64,000 nucleotides of DNA from Thalassotalea crassostreae (GCF_001831495.1 NZ_CP017689.1:2728001-2792000), one strand, 5' to 3'; shown: positions 21,928 to 32,491, counted from the first letter of the stretch. Notes: a model not told the origin generated them from the letters alone. Numbers and translations are program-made.

Positions 21928-22875
21928 ATGATTAATACTAATTTCAAATATCAAAGAAATGATATCTCCGGATTTACACTCGTTGAGATCATGATATCTC
22001 TAATGCTTGGGTTATTTTTACTAGCTCTTAGCGTTCAATCAGTGATAACCATGAATAAGCATTTTTTACACACAAGACAAATGGCGCAAGTGCAAGAAAC
22101 TGGTCGATTCGTTTATGCGTTAATTGCTCGAGATATTGAACAAGTAAAATATTGGCGGTCTTTGCTGCCATTTATCAATATATCGGGCACTAGCCTTCTA
22201 ACAGAACCTAACTCGTTTAGCTGTGAAGAAGCAGGGACAAGTTGGGCACGAGAGCTAAACCTTAGCGTTTTCGGGTTAAATGACAGTGCTGCAGGTTACT
22301 CCTGTATTGCTAATGATGATTATTTACATAGTGACATTTTAACTCTGCGTTCATTAAGTTTTTTAACGAGTAAAAGCTACGATAACGAGCAACTCTATCT
22401 GCGCCTTGATAATTCACAGGCTCGTCTATTTTTAGGAGCAGATCGTTCCAATAGTGCAAACAATGATTTAACTAATGCGAATACTTATATTGTTGAGGCC
22501 CATAGTTACTATATTGGCGATAGTAATAGATTTTGCCAAGGCAATAAAATTCCTGCTCTTTATTGGCAAACAATTGTAAATGGCCGTCCTCAACAACAAG
22601 AGCTCCTAGCAGGTGTTGAACATATGCAAGTACAGTTCGCAATAGATACCGACAATGATTTGGTTGCCAATAAGTTGGTTAGCGCTAACACCGTAAATGA
22701 TTGGCGGCACGTGATCGGCATTGATGTCGATATATTAGTAAGAAGTGAATGTCCTAACAGCAATCACCGTGACAACAAAGCCTATAAAATTGGTGACATC
22801 AATTATCAAGTTAACGATAACTTTTATCGAAAAAAGTACGCCTACAGTTTTTCATTACTCAATCCAACAAATTAA
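21928..22875 (+). CDS. pilW: Type IV pilus minor pilin PilW (cluster 2)
   Basis: This 315-residue prepilin has leader ending SG|FTLVEIMISLMLGLFLLAL. The QETGRFVYALIARDIEQVKYW region (here split by family motif RFVYALIARDI) is typical of PilW. C-terminal VDILVRSE and YSFSLLNP complete the family pattern. It follows pilV by 28 bp and precedes pilX by 17 bp, so it is in one operon. It shares little sequence with the cluster 1 PilW beyond the N-terminus. Confidence 0.88.
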   Translation: MINTNFKYQRNDISGFTLVEIMISLMLGLFLLALSVQSVITMNKHFLHTRQMAQVQETGRFVYALIARDIEQVKYWRSLLPFINISGTSLLTEPNSFSCEEAGTSWARELNLSVFGLNDSAAGYSCIANDDYLHSDILTLRSLSFLTSKSYDNEQLYLRLDNSQARLFLGADRSNSANNDLTNANTYIVEAHSYYIGDSNRFCQGNKIPALYWQTIVNGRPQQQELLAGVEHMQVQFAIDTDNDLVANKLVSANTVNDWRHVIGIDVDILVRSECPNSNHRDNKAYKIGDINYQVNDNFYRKKYAYSFSLLNPTN

Positions 22876-22892
22876 ATCGAAACGAGAGCAAA

Positions 22893-23447
22893 ATGTTCAA
22901 CAGTACAATTAAACCCAACAGAGGAATGGTTCTAGCAACAAGCTTGATAATACTATTGCTTATCACTTTGTTGGCAACATCGATGTTTGCTAATGCTTTG
23001 ACGCAATTGCAAATGAGCAATCACTTTCAGTTACAGGCAAAAGCTAAGCAACGCGCAGAGCAGGCATTTGTCGAAGCGTTTCATCTGCTAAAATTGAAAG
23101 TAAACAATAGTGATGATTTAACCAAGGAAAGCCGGGGCTATTACGTCAACACACTTGCTCTGGAAGGCATCAACTGGCAAGACAACAACCAGGTATTAAG
23201 CAGCGATTCAAATGCCAAATTTGTAATCCAATATAGTGGTAGTGCACAGGCGAACTCTTATCCCTTTGATGGAGAAATTCATCATTTATTCAACGTATTT
23301 ATTTATGGTAGCGCTGCAAAACAAACTGAATTTACTAGCCAAAGGTTTGTTAACATCAAACATAAACAACTTACTCGTTCTATTACTTCTACAACTCCGT
23401 CTACCTCTAACCTAATTCAAGATAAAATTGAGGTCTTTTATGACTAA
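22893..23447 (+). CDS. pilX: Type IV pilus minor pilin PilX (cluster 2)
   Basis: This 184-residue protein starts MFNSTIKPNRG|MVLATS with a hydrophobic helix SLIILLLITLLATSMFA and no Glu at +5, as usual for PilX. The KAKQRAEQAFVEAFHLLK helix follows. The length is normal for PilX (cluster 1's is 406). Its stop overlaps the ATG of the next gene by 8 bases. Confidence 0.82.
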   Translation: MFNSTIKPNRGMVLATSLIILLLITLLATSMFANALTQLQMSNHFQLQAKAKQRAEQAFVEAFHLLKLKVNNSDDLTKESRGYYVNTLALEGINWQDNNQVLSSDSNAKFVIQYSGSAQANSYPFDGEIHHLFNVFIYGSAAKQTEFTSQRFVNIKHKQLTRSITSTTPSTSNLIQDKIEVFYD

Positions 23448-23874
23448 AAAATTGTTCGCGTTTACTTTATTGGAAATGTTGGTCACATTGGCCTTAATTG
23501 CAATTTTAAGTTCTATAGCAATGACCAACTATCAGCAACAGGTAATGAAAACTCGGCGCATAGATGCTAAAGAGAGTTTAATGAAACTAGCAACAGAGCA
23601 AGAAAAGTATTACAACCAACATTTAAGCTACAGCGCTGATTTAGTATCTATAGACGGCCTTAATCACGGCTCTGAATTTAGCGACAGACACTTCTACCAA
23701 TTGAGTGTGACAATTAAACAAGTCGCGAGCGACGGCATAGATAGTTTTATCTTAAAAGCTGTCGCAATAAATAGCCAAAGCAAAGACAAAGAATGCCAAC
23801 AATTTGTGATTTCACAAACCAGTCAAAAACAAGCGCTTGATGAAAACGGCAATAGCAACCCGTTATGTTGGTAG
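23440..23874 (+). CDS. pilE: Type IV pilin-like protein PilE (cluster 2), Ala at the processing site
   Basis: I start at the ATG at 23440 (GAGG at 23430-23433) rather than an upstream TTG, giving 144 residues. The N-terminus reads MTKKLFA|FTLLEMLVTLALIAILSS, so the residue before the cleavage site is Ala where nearly all prepilins have Gly; Glu at +5 is present. The MKTRRIDAKESLMKLATEQE helix (MKTRRIDAKESLM) and the C-terminal NPLCW are PilE-like. It is the last gene of the plus-strand run and overlaps pilX. Confidence 0.83.
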   Translation: MTKKLFAFTLLEMLVTLALIAILSSIAMTNYQQQVMKTRRIDAKESLMKLATEQEKYYNQHLSYSADLVSIDGLNHGSEFSDRHFYQLSVTIKQVASDGIDSFILKAVAINSQSKDKECQQFVISQTSQKQALDENGNSNPLCW

Positions 23875-23963
23875 TTCATCTGTCGACATAAAATAACTAG
23901 AACGCAGAATAAATAGAAGTAAGCAGCGTTACGATAATTAACACTAGACTTATATCGTATTAG

Positions 23964-24521
23964 CTAACAACTGATCTTATTACCTTGCGCATCTTCTTCA
24001 ATACCATCACCATTACTATCAGAAGACATTCTAATACGCCCAGTTCTTGTAACTATAAGAGCACGATTATACTTTAAGCTTGGGTCATTATTGCAGACCC
24101 TTAGTGTGCCATTTTGATTCCAAGTAAATCCATTTTGCTGAAACTGCACATAGTTTCTATTTTGAAATGCTCGCCATGAAATAGTGTGTGTATCTTCTGC
24201 AGCCTCTATCGTTTGTAATATCAATTCATTGACATCGCGATCATGATTTTTATTGATATCAACAAAAATTATTGCTCCAGAAGGCCAAGTACTGCCACAA
24301 TTAATCCCGTCATGGCTCGGGCAAAGAGTAACAATATGATTGCTCGTTATAGCGCTTTGCCGTGCGAGATTTAGCGCGAGATGCCACTTGTTAACTTCTG
24401 ATTTTATTTTATATTTTTTGATTAAGCTCGAGAATTCAGACTCTGTCATCGATGCGAGTATTGATATAATAGCAATTACTACCATTATTTCGATTAGGGA
24501 AAATCCTTTTATTGCTTTCAT
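23964..24521 (-). CDS. fimT: GspH/FimT family pseudopilin (cluster 2)
   Basis: This 185-residue prepilin MKAIKG|FSLIEIMVVIAIISILAS has the GspH features LALNLARQSAITSN and CPSHDGINC, with a C-terminal VCNNDPSLKYNRALIVTRTGRIRM-type beta region (RALIVTRTGRIRM). It faces the pilVWXE run end to end rather than leading it, and lies just after the ispH terminator in its own orientation. In related genomes a fimT gene often follows ispH. Confidence 0.87.
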   Translation of the reverse strand: MKAIKGFSLIEIMVVIAIISILASMTESEFSSLIKKYKIKSEVNKWHLALNLARQSAITSNHIVTLCPSHDGINCGSTWPSGAIIFVDINKNHDRDVNELILQTIEAAEDTHTISWRAFQNRNYVQFQQNGFTWNQNGTLRVCNNDPSLKYNRALIVTRTGRIRMSSDSNGDGIEEDAQGNKISC

Positions 24522-24599
24522 ACTAGCCTCCTGCAGGTATTGACGTTTTTTACTCTATAAAATTATAGTCCAATTTTATTCTAAAATGACGGCACAAAT

Positions 24600-24628
24600 A
24601 AAAAACCCGCAATAAATGCGGGCCTTTA
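24600..24628 (-). terminator. Terminator of the murJ-ispH transcription block
   Basis: The stem CCCGCA/TGCGGG with a 5-base loop is followed on the minus strand by TTTTTTAT. It lies 20 bp past the ispH stop. Confidence 0.85.
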
Positions 24629-24648
24629 TAAAATCTTTCAATAAATTA

Positions 24649-25578
24649 TTAGCGTAGCTCAGCCGGCACCGCAAAAACTGTTGTTTCTGCACGGCCAGGA
24701 TTTTCAATAACAACTTTCCCGCCCATACCTTTAAGTTTTTCTACTACTTGTGCAACCAATATCTCTGGCGCTGAAGCACCAGCGGTTACACCAATTTTAG
24801 AAATACCTGCCAACCAAGATTCATCGATATCTTCTGCACCATCGATTAAAAATGATTCGGTGCCCATTTTTTCAGAAAGTTCACGTAATCGATTCGAGTT
24901 CGAGCTATTTTTAGCACCAACAACTAACAGCAAATCGGCTTTATTGGCAATTGAACGTACCGCATCTTGACGATTTTGGGTGGCATAGCAAATATCATCT
25001 TTTCGAGGCCCTTCAATGTTTGGAAATTTCTCTCTTAATGCATCAACAACTTCCGAGGTGTCATCAACTGATAAGGTCGTTTGAGAGCAATAAAATAAAA
25101 CATCAGGATTTTTTACTTCAAGACTATCTACATCAGCAACTGATTCAACCAGATAAATACCACCTGTGGTCGATTCATATTGGCCCATAGTGCCTTCTAC
25201 TTCCGGGTGTCCGGCATGTCCTATCAACACACATTCGTGATTCTTTCTTGATGCTCGAGTCACTTCCATATGCACTTTAGTTACTAACGGGCAAGTTGCA
25301 TCGAACACCTTTAAACCTCTATCTTTGGCTTGCTGGCGAACCGCTTTAGATACACCATGGGCTGAAAATATTACCGTATTGTCATCAGGGATCTCATTGA
25401 GTTCGTCAACGAAAATTGCGCCGCGTTCTTTGAGTCCATTAACCACAAATTTATTATGCACAACTTCATGGCGCACATATATTGGTGCTCCAAATATATC
25501 AAGCGCTCTATCAACAATACTTATTGCTCTATCAACGCCAGCACAAAACCCTCGAGGATTGGCTAAAATGATTTCCAT
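24649..25578 (-). CDS. ispH: 4-hydroxy-3-methylbut-2-enyl diphosphate reductase IspH
   Basis: IspH is the iron-sulfur enzyme that makes IPP and DMAPP in the last step of the MEP isoprenoid pathway. The 309-residue protein has the three cluster cysteines in [12 protein letters not shown] (Cys12), [11 protein letters not shown] (Cys96) and [10 protein letters not shown] (~Cys197). The catalytic His and Glu motifs ([14 protein letters not shown]) are in place. It is last in the conserved ileS-lspA-fkpB-ispH order. Confidence 0.98.
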   Translation of the reverse strand: MEIILANPRGFCAGVDRAISIVDRALDIFGAPIYVRHEVVHNKFVVNGLKERGAIFVDELNEIPDDNTVIFSAHGVSKAVRQQAKDRGLKVFDATCPLVTKVHMEVTRASRKNHECVLIGHAGHPEVEGTMGQYESTTGGIYLVESVADVDSLEVKNPDVLFYCSQTTLSVDDTSEVVDALREKFPNIEGPRKDDICYATQNRQDAVRSIANKADLLLVVGAKNSSNSNRLRELSEKMGTESFLIDGAEDIDESWLAGISKIGVTAGASAPEILVAQVVEKLKGMGGKVVIENPGRAETTVFAVPAELR

Positions 25579-25644
25579 AATGTTCTTCTTTTTAATATGC
25601 GTTTTTATTTATCTAGTTAACTATAACATCGAGTATGAACAAGG

Positions 25645-26079
25645 TTATAAAATTTCAACAACATCCACTGCAAAAGTAATCGTTTGACCTGCTAAGGGGT
25701 GATTAAAGTCTACAGTTACAGATAAATCATTTACTTCACGGATAATACCTGGGATTTCACCACCAGGTTGAGTAAACGTAACAATGCTACCAACTTCAGC
25801 AGGAGTTTCACTATTAAACTTTTGACGATCGAGGTAATGAATATTATCAGGATTTACTTCACCAAAAGCATCCTTTGCTTCCAGTGTAAATTCTTTTGAA
25901 TTACCTGCGGATAAGCCTAATAAATGCTGTTCAAATGCAGGTGATAAACTTTGATCACCTAAAGTTACTTGTGCAGGCTTATTATTTACTTTGGTACTAT
26001 CTGCTGCTGAACCATCAGAAAGTTTCATAGTGATGTGCATTAATAGCGTTGAATTATTTTCAATTGTCTTGTCAGACAT
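25645..26079 (-). CDS. fkpB: FKBP-type peptidyl-prolyl isomerase FkpB (SlpA)
   Basis: This is a cytosolic FKBP-type prolyl isomerase/chaperone of the SlyD/SlpA family. I place the start at 26079 (MSDKTIENNSTLLMH), with GGAGAG 9 bp ahead; a longer frame would run into lspA. It is 144 residues, near E. coli FkpB (149). The FKBP core flanks (DGSAADST, VTLGDQSLSPAFEQHLLG) surround the inserted flap domain (NPDNIHYLDRQKF to GIIREV). It begins 1 bp after the lspA stop, so the two are translationally linked. Confidence 0.93.
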   Translation of the reverse strand: MSDKTIENNSTLLMHITMKLSDGSAADSTKVNNKPAQVTLGDQSLSPAFEQHLLGLSAGNSKEFTLEAKDAFGEVNPDNIHYLDRQKFNSETPAEVGSIVTFTQPGGEIPGIIREVNDLSVTVDFNHPLAGQTITFAVDVVEIL

Positions 26080-26080
26080 A

Positions 26081-26599
26081 CTACTCTCCAGAGCCTGTTT
26101 TCTCGGACTCTTTGTTTTTATCATTTTTAAAGGCGTCAATTATCATTAAAGCGGCACCAATAAATATCGCAGAATCGGCTACATTAAACGCTGGCCAATG
26201 TTTATTTCCAACATAAAAGTCTAAAAAGTCAATTACATAGCCATACATCATGCGGTCAATTAAGTTACCCATTGCACCACTTAGAATTAATGCAAAAGAA
26301 ATCGATATTAAGGTATCTTTCTTTGGTGTTTTTGCTAACCACACAACCAACGCCACACTTACACCCGCTGCGATAGCAGTAAAGAACCAACGTTGCCAGC
26401 CGCCTTGATCTGCTAAAAAGCTAAATGCTGCGCCGGGATTATAAACATGGGTTAGATTAAAAAAAGGCATCACAGGGATCACTTCACGATAGTCCATCAA
26501 AGCAACAACGGCTTGTTTAGTGACTTGATCAAGAATAAAAAACACTACTGCCAACCACAACCAGCGCAGACCTGTATTAGTGAAAAGTTCACGATTCAT
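26081..26599 (-). CDS. lspA: Lipoprotein signal peptidase LspA
   Basis: LspA is the inner membrane aspartyl protease that removes signal peptides from prolipoproteins. The 172-residue protein has four membrane segments. The catalytic Asp residues lie in GNLIDRMMYGYVIDFLDF and FNVADSAIFIGA. It directly serves lipoproteins such as BamD and TadD encoded in this window. It lies between ileS (86 bp upstream) and fkpB. Confidence 0.97.
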   Translation of the reverse strand: MNRELFTNTGLRWLWLAVVFFILDQVTKQAVVALMDYREVIPVMPFFNLTHVYNPGAAFSFLADQGGWQRWFFTAIAAGVSVALVVWLAKTPKKDTLISISFALILSGAMGNLIDRMMYGYVIDFLDFYVGNKHWPAFNVADSAIFIGAALMIIDAFKNDKNKESEKTGSGE

Positions 26600-26685
26600 T
26601 TGCTAAAACTACCTTTGTTAGCGATACCTGCTTGCGCAGGTATGTGAATACTAAATATATAAAACTAATGAAAGCTTAATACTGT

Positions 26686-29508
26686 TTAAGCGAACTTACG
26701 TACTTCGCCATCACCATCAATGTTGGTAACACAACGACCACATAAATCTTCATGCTCAATATTTGCGCCAACATCGTCGGTGTAATGCCAACAACGCTCA
26801 CACTTAGTGCCTGTTGATGCAGTCACTGTTAACCACAACCCGTCAACTTCGGTAGCAATGGTACTATCCGGTTTCGCATTTACAACTTCAACGTTTGCAC
26901 TTGAAGTAATCAAAGCAAATCGCAGTTCATCACCAACTTTAAGTAAGTTATCTGCTAATTCAGGGGATGCGTATAACGTTACTTGAGCTTGCAAAGCAGC
27001 ACCGACAACTTCATCACGACGTGCTTGCTCAATAGCTTTATTTACTTCTGTACGAACAGCTAATAGGCTAGCCCAAAATTCGTTGTTAAGTTCTGTATCT
27101 TGTTCGAATGACTGTAAACCATCAAACCAAACACCAGTGAAAACAAACTCGTCACGTTCGCCAGGAAGTGCTGACCAAATCTCTTGCGCGGTAAATGACA
27201 AAATAGGTGCCATCCAACGAACCATAGCTTCGGCGATTAAAAACAGCGCAGTTTGACATGAACGACGGGCAACACTGTCACCTTTGGCGGTGTACTGTCT
27301 ATCTTTGATAATATCAAGATAGAAGCCACCAAGTTCAGTAGTACAAAAGTTCATTAGCTTTTGCACTACAGCATGAAACTCGTAGTTGTTGTACGCTTCG
27401 ATTATTTCTTCTTGCAACTGTGCTGCTTTACCAACAACCCAGCGATCTAATGCCACCATTTCATCAAAAGCCACGGCGTGCTGAGCTGGTTCAAAACCAT
27501 TAATGTTTGCTAATAAGAAACGAGAAGTATTACGAATACGACGGTATGCATCAGCTTGGCGCTTGAATATTTCATCTGAAACAGTGATTTCTTGAGTATA
27601 GTTAACGGATGCAACCCATAAACGTAAGATATCACCTCCTAGTTTATTAGTGATTTCATTTGGCGTTACAACGTTACCAAGTGACTTACTCATTTTATGG
27701 CCTTTCACGTCAACGGTGAATCCATGAGTTAAAACTTCACGGTAAGGCGCTTTGCCGTTCATCGCAACCGAAGACATCATCGAAGACATAAACCAACCGC
27801 GGTGCTGATCGCTACCTTCTAAATATAAGTCTGCAATGTCATCAAATTCTTCACGAGCATCTACTACAGAGTAATGTGAAACACCAGAATCAAACCATAC
27901 GTCTAACGTATCTGGCACCTTTACGTATTCTTCTGCATCATCACCAATTAGCTCATTTGCTTCTAAATCAAACCAAGCCTGGATACCTTGTTGTTCAACT
28001 TTTAATGCGACTTTTTCAATAAGTTCAATTGAATCTGGATGCAAGGCACCAGTATCTTTATGAACAAATAAGGCAATTGGAACACCCCATGTACGCTGAC
28101 GTGAAATACACCAGTCTGGACGACCTTCGACCATTTTTTCGATTCGGCTTTGACCCCAATCAGGGATCCATTTTGTTTGTTCTATTTCGTTTAATGATGC
28201 TTGACGCAAACCTTTATTATCCATGCTAATAAACCATTGCGGTGTAGCGCGGAAAATAATTGGCGTTTTGTGGCGCCAGCAATGTGGGTAAGAGTGTTCA
28301 TAAGCATGGTGATGCATTAATGAACCTTTCTCTTTTAATACTTCGACAACACTATCGTTAGCTTTAAACACGTGTTGGCCTGCAAATAACTCAGTGTCCG
28401 GTAAATAAACACCATTAGCACCTACTGGGTTAGCGACTTCTAAGCCGTAGTTTCGACCAACATTGAAATCGTCTACACCATGACCCGGAGCAGTATGAAC
28501 ACAACCTGTACCTGATTCTGTAGTAACGTGGTCACCTAGAATAACTGGTACTTTGAAATCGTAAAAAGGATGCTGCACTTCAACTTTCTCTAGTGCCTCA
28601 CCATTACAGAAACCTAAATTGTGGTATTTTTCAATGCCAAAACGATCCATACAATCATTAACTAAGTCTGAACCAAGAATCAATCGCTGAGGACCTTGTT
28701 CACCTTCAATTTGCACTAACGAATATTTTAATTCTGGGTGAACTGAAACCGCACGGTTTGCAGGTAACGTCCATGGCGTTGTTGTCCAGATAACAATAGA
28801 AATTGGACCTTCACCGGGGTGACCATCTGGGTGTGAGAACTTACCACTAACGCTGTCATCAACTAAAAACTTAACGTCAATTGCTGGCGAAACTTTATCC
28901 TGATATTCAACTTCAGCTTCAGCTAATGCAGAGCCACAGTCTGTACACCAATGTACAGGTTTAAAACCTTGATGAAGGTGGCCATTTTCAGTAATTTTAC
29001 CAAGGGCACGGATAATATTGGCTTCAGTTTTAAAGTCCATCGTTAGGTATGGGTTATTCCAATCGGCAAAAATACCTAAACGCTTAAAATCTTCACGTTG
29101 ACCATCAACTTGTTTTAATGCGTACTCACGACACTTTTGACGAAACTCGCTTGAGTTAAGTTTTCGGCCCGGCTTGCCCCATTTTTTCTCGACAACAAGT
29201 TCGATTGGTAAGCCATGACAATCCCAACCTGGAACATAAGGAGAATTGAAGTCAGATAGAGTTTTCGATTTAACAATAACGTCTTTTAAAATTTTATTTA
29301 CGGCATGACCTAAATGAATATTACCATTTGCATATGGAGGCCCATCATGCAGAATAAATGACTTCTTGCCTTTCTTTGCATTTCGAATTTGACCATATAA
29401 ATCTTTTTCGGCCCATTCTTTCAACATTTTTGGTTCACGTTGAGGCAAGTTACCGCGCATTGGAAATGCTGTATCCGGTAAATTTAAAGTATGTTTATAA
29501 TCACTCAT
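26686..29508 (-). CDS. ileS: Isoleucyl-tRNA synthetase IleS
   Basis: This 940-residue class I synthetase has the HIGH motif in [13 protein letters not shown] near residue 60, KMSKS in [12 protein letters not shown] near residue 605, the editing domain in between ([11 protein letters not shown]) and the C-terminal zinc site [10 protein letters not shown]...CGRC. The length matches E. coli IleS (938), and the bacterial form with the zinc finger is the mupirocin-sensitive type. It is preceded by ribF at 50 bp. Confidence 0.98.
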   Translation of the reverse strand: MSDYKHTLNLPDTAFPMRGNLPQREPKMLKEWAEKDLYGQIRNAKKGKKSFILHDGPPYANGNIHLGHAVNKILKDVIVKSKTLSDFNSPYVPGWDCHGLPIELVVEKKWGKPGRKLNSSEFRQKCREYALKQVDGQREDFKRLGIFADWNNPYLTMDFKTEANIIRALGKITENGHLHQGFKPVHWCTDCGSALAEAEVEYQDKVSPAIDVKFLVDDSVSGKFSHPDGHPGEGPISIVIWTTTPWTLPANRAVSVHPELKYSLVQIEGEQGPQRLILGSDLVNDCMDRFGIEKYHNLGFCNGEALEKVEVQHPFYDFKVPVILGDHVTTESGTGCVHTAPGHGVDDFNVGRNYGLEVANPVGANGVYLPDTELFAGQHVFKANDSVVEVLKEKGSLMHHHAYEHSYPHCWRHKTPIIFRATPQWFISMDNKGLRQASLNEIEQTKWIPDWGQSRIEKMVEGRPDWCISRQRTWGVPIALFVHKDTGALHPDSIELIEKVALKVEQQGIQAWFDLEANELIGDDAEEYVKVPDTLDVWFDSGVSHYSVVDAREEFDDIADLYLEGSDQHRGWFMSSMMSSVAMNGKAPYREVLTHGFTVDVKGHKMSKSLGNVVTPNEITNKLGGDILRLWVASVNYTQEITVSDEIFKRQADAYRRIRNTSRFLLANINGFEPAQHAVAFDEMVALDRWVVGKAAQLQEEIIEAYNNYEFHAVVQKLMNFCTTELGGFYLDIIKDRQYTAKGDSVARRSCQTALFLIAEAMVRWMAPILSFTAQEIWSALPGERDEFVFTGVWFDGLQSFEQDTELNNEFWASLLAVRTEVNKAIEQARRDEVVGAALQAQVTLYASPELADNLLKVGDELRFALITSSANVEVVNAKPDSTIATEVDGLWLTVTASTGTKCERCWHYTDDVGANIEHEDLCGRCVTNIDGDGEVRKFA

Positions 29509-29558
29509 TAAAATCGTTATCCGTTAGTATGTTTATACTGAAATTTTTAAATCTAAAT

Positions 29559-30491
29559 TTATTTAAGCTCTTCTCGTAAATATCTACGAGCTTGCTCACT
29601 ATCTTTTGCAATTTGTGTCGTCAATTCATCAAGCGACGCAAATTTTTGTTCACTGCGAAGCTTCTTAAGCAACGTCACTTCAATTTGTTGTCCATACAAA
29701 TCATCTTTAAAATCGAAAATATGTACTTCTAATTGCTGTCTGACGCCATTTACCGTCGGTCGAGAACCGATATTAGCCACGCCAAAAACATGTTTGTCTC
29801 TAATTCTTACTTGCACTACATAAACGCCTGCAACAGGTGAAACACAACGCTTTAGCAAAACGTTAGCGGTTGGAAAGCCAAGATTCCGCCCTTGTTTATC
29901 ACCATGAACCACGCGTCCTATGATGCTGTATTTTCTGCCAAGCATCTTTTCAGCATCAGCAAGTGCATCAATTTGTAATGCTTTACGAATTTCCGTGCTC
30001 GAAATTCTGCAATCTAGCATTTTGTAGCTGGCAGTGTCAGTGACTTCAAAACCAAACTCCTGCCCTGCACTTTGCAACATTGCAAAGTTACCTAATCTAT
30101 TTTTACCAAAGCGAAAATCATCGCCAATAATTAGATGTTTAACGTCTAGTTGTTGAACCATTAAACGTTCGATGAACTGCTCTGCGCTTTGACTGGCAAA
30201 TTCATGATTAAAATTAACGCAAATTAAACGCTTTACACCAAAACGTTTTAGCAAACTGTACTTGTCTCGCAATCGAGACAACCGTGCAGGTGCCATCTGT
30301 GGGTTAAAGAGCTCTTGTGGTTGCGGTTCAAAAACCATCACCGCAGGGATTAAATTCAATGAGTCTGCTTTTTTGATCAGTTCTTTGATAACTCGTTGAT
30401 GCCCAAGGTGAACACCATCAAAATTTCCAATTGTAAGCACACAACCCTTATGGCTTTCGCGTATATTGTGTATGCCTCTGATAAGTTGCAT
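29559..30491 (-). CDS. ribF: Bifunctional riboflavin kinase/FAD synthetase RibF
   Basis: RibF converts riboflavin to FMN and FAD. The 310-residue protein has an N-terminal FMN adenylyltransferase domain with GNFDGVHLGHQ and ISSTEIRKAL, and a C-terminal kinase domain with GRNLGFPTANVLL and VYVVQVRI. It is standard length. It lies between murJ and ileS, the conserved order, and divergent rpsT lies beyond murJ. Confidence 0.97.
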   Translation of the reverse strand: MQLIRGIHNIRESHKGCVLTIGNFDGVHLGHQRVIKELIKKADSLNLIPAVMVFEPQPQELFNPQMAPARLSRLRDKYSLLKRFGVKRLICVNFNHEFASQSAEQFIERLMVQQLDVKHLIIGDDFRFGKNRLGNFAMLQSAGQEFGFEVTDTASYKMLDCRISSTEIRKALQIDALADAEKMLGRKYSIIGRVVHGDKQGRNLGFPTANVLLKRCVSPVAGVYVVQVRIRDKHVFGVANIGSRPTVNGVRQQLEVHIFDFKDDLYGQQIEVTLLKKLRSEQKFASLDELTTQIAKDSEQARRYLREELK

Positions 30492-30661
30492 TTTAATTGA
30501 AACCCTAAAACCTATATTAATAACCGGCGAATTATATATCAGAGTGAATCAATAATCAGCAAATTGGCGAAACAAATAGCATATTTAATAAAGTTTTTTA
30601 ATGATTGATTAATCAGTATGCTCAAAATAAACAAAATTACCGCTTCTTATCGCTACTATTT

Positions 30662-32227
30662 CTATTTGGCTACGAAGTGTTTAAGCCGAATACCAAGCGC
30701 TAAAATGCTGACGATATAGGTTGCCATACCACCTAAAATCAGAATGAGAAGTTGACCCACTTGCATTGAAAAAGACAGTAACAACCATTGTTCAAAACTT
30801 GGCGATAAACTGTAAATAACGCCAGCCATCGCACTAGCAGCAATAATCAATCGCACTATCACAGAAACGGTTTGTTTCGATAATCGATAAACGCCCAATT
30901 TATTCAAACCTCGATAGAGTAAGAAGCAATTTAACGTTGCTGACAATGCGGTTGCTATCGCCAATCCTACATAACCATAGATTGGTGCCAATATAAGGTT
31001 AAATGCCATATTGGCAACCATGGCAATGATACCAATTTTAACGGGTGTTTTTGTATCTTGACGAGCGTAATAGCCTGGTGCCAAAACTTTAATAAACATA
31101 AAGCTTAACAAACCACTCAGATAAGCATAAAGCGCAAATGAAACTTGCATTACATCATGCTGAGAAAACTCACCACGCATAAATAGCACCATAATAATTG
31201 GCTGAGCTAACACCATTAAGCCCACCATCGCAGGCCAACCTAATAAACTGACAACTTTTAACGCCCAATCGAGTGTTGAAGAAAATTGCTCGGGATTATT
31301 TTTAGAATGCAATCGCGATAAGCTCGGCAGTATAACTGTTGCGATGCCGATACCAAAAAGGCCCAATGGAAACTCAAGTAATCGATCGGCATAATATAGC
31401 CAACTAATCGATCCTGTAATTAGAAAACTCGCAATCAAAGTATCGAGTAACAAATTGATTTGAGTAACCGAAACACCAAACAATGCAGGGATCAATAGCT
31501 TTCGTATTTTGCTTACGCCGCTGTGATGCCATCCCCAACTTGGCTTCACTAGTACTCCAGCCTTAATTAAAAATGGTATTTGGAATAAAAACTGAGTTAA
31601 GCCTCCTAAAAATACCCCCCACGCTAAGGCAAAAGCGCTTTCTTCAAACATCGGCGATAAATAGATGGCGGCGCCAATAATACAAACATTAAGCAATACA
31701 GGAGTAAAAGCGGCAGCACCAAATTTACCTAGGGTATTTAATACCGCGCCGGCAAGCGCAGTTAAGCTGATAAACCAAAGATAAGGAAATGTTATCTTCA
31801 ATAAAATAGAGGCAAGTTCAAATTTTTCTGTTGCAGGTCCGTCATTGAGCCAATCTACAAACCAACCAAAACCAAATAGAGCGACAAAAATTGGAGATGC
31901 AATAACGCCAAAGGCAGTCACTATTGAAACAATGACACCTAATGTACCGCTTACTTTTGCAATTAGCTCACGGGTTTCATTGGTATTATTTTCTTCATCT
32001 TTCGCTTGATATTCACTTAATACAGGAACAAATGCCTGGGCGAACGCGCCTTCAGCAAACAGTCGACGAAGGAAGTTAGGGATCTTATTAGCAAAGAAAA
32101 AAACATCCGCGCCAGCGCTTGTTCCTATTTTGTCAGCGATAACCACATCTCGAACTAGGCCTAACACCCTTGAAATTAAGGTCATAAAGCTGACGATCAA
32201 TCCCGACTTTAGCAATTTTTTGCTCAA
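30662..32227 (-). CDS. murJ: Lipid II flippase MurJ
   Basis: MurJ moves lipid II across the inner membrane for peptidoglycan synthesis. The 521-residue protein has about 14 hydrophobic segments and the MOP superfamily features SKKLLKSGLIVSFMTLISRVLG and RRLFAEGAFAQAFVPVL (RRLFAEGAFAQAFVP), including the family's Arg and Glu in the central cavity. E. coli MurJ is 511. The spacing to ribF (170 bp) allows a separate promoter for the downstream genes. Confidence 0.96.
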   Translation of the reverse strand: MSKKLLKSGLIVSFMTLISRVLGLVRDVVIADKIGTSAGADVFFFANKIPNFLRRLFAEGAFAQAFVPVLSEYQAKDEENNTNETRELIAKVSGTLGVIVSIVTAFGVIASPIFVALFGFGWFVDWLNDGPATEKFELASILLKITFPYLWFISLTALAGAVLNTLGKFGAAAFTPVLLNVCIIGAAIYLSPMFEESAFALAWGVFLGGLTQFLFQIPFLIKAGVLVKPSWGWHHSGVSKIRKLLIPALFGVSVTQINLLLDTLIASFLITGSISWLYYADRLLEFPLGLFGIGIATVILPSLSRLHSKNNPEQFSSTLDWALKVVSLLGWPAMVGLMVLAQPIIMVLFMRGEFSQHDVMQVSFALYAYLSGLLSFMFIKVLAPGYYARQDTKTPVKIGIIAMVANMAFNLILAPIYGYVGLAIATALSATLNCFLLYRGLNKLGVYRLSKQTVSVIVRLIIAASAMAGVIYSLSPSFEQWLLLSFSMQVGQLLILILGGMATYIVSILALGIRLKHFVAK

Positions 32228-32476
32228 AAAGTGCTGCTCCTTTGTTATTTTTGTTAGTTTTTCGTAACTTTTAGTAGTTTTTCGCCTTAATGATACGAGA
32301 ATTTTAGCTCTTAACCATTAATAATGTTATTATACTACCCCTTGATTGATCTGGTTTAAACCATCAAATGGGATAAATAATTAGATATTGTTTATTAATT
32401 CGATAAAAGGTTTGACAACAACCGAAAAAAAAGGCATATTTCGTCGCCTTAAATTATCGCTATATTATTTTATTTT

Positions 32477-32491
32477 TAGGAGTTCACCTTG
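32477..32491 (+). promoter_or_regulatory. Ribosome binding site and TTG start of rpsT
   Basis: TAGGAG is spaced 6 bases from a TTG start at 32489. No in-frame ATG exists at the known N-terminus (ANSKSAKKR follows). E. coli rpsT also starts with TTG and is translationally autoregulated; the same weak start here suggests the control is kept. Confidence 0.85.

Noticed and set aside
26080..26139. Longer start for fkpB overlapping lspA
   Set aside because: The extra residues do not match the family, and a good GGAG site precedes the ATG at 26079.
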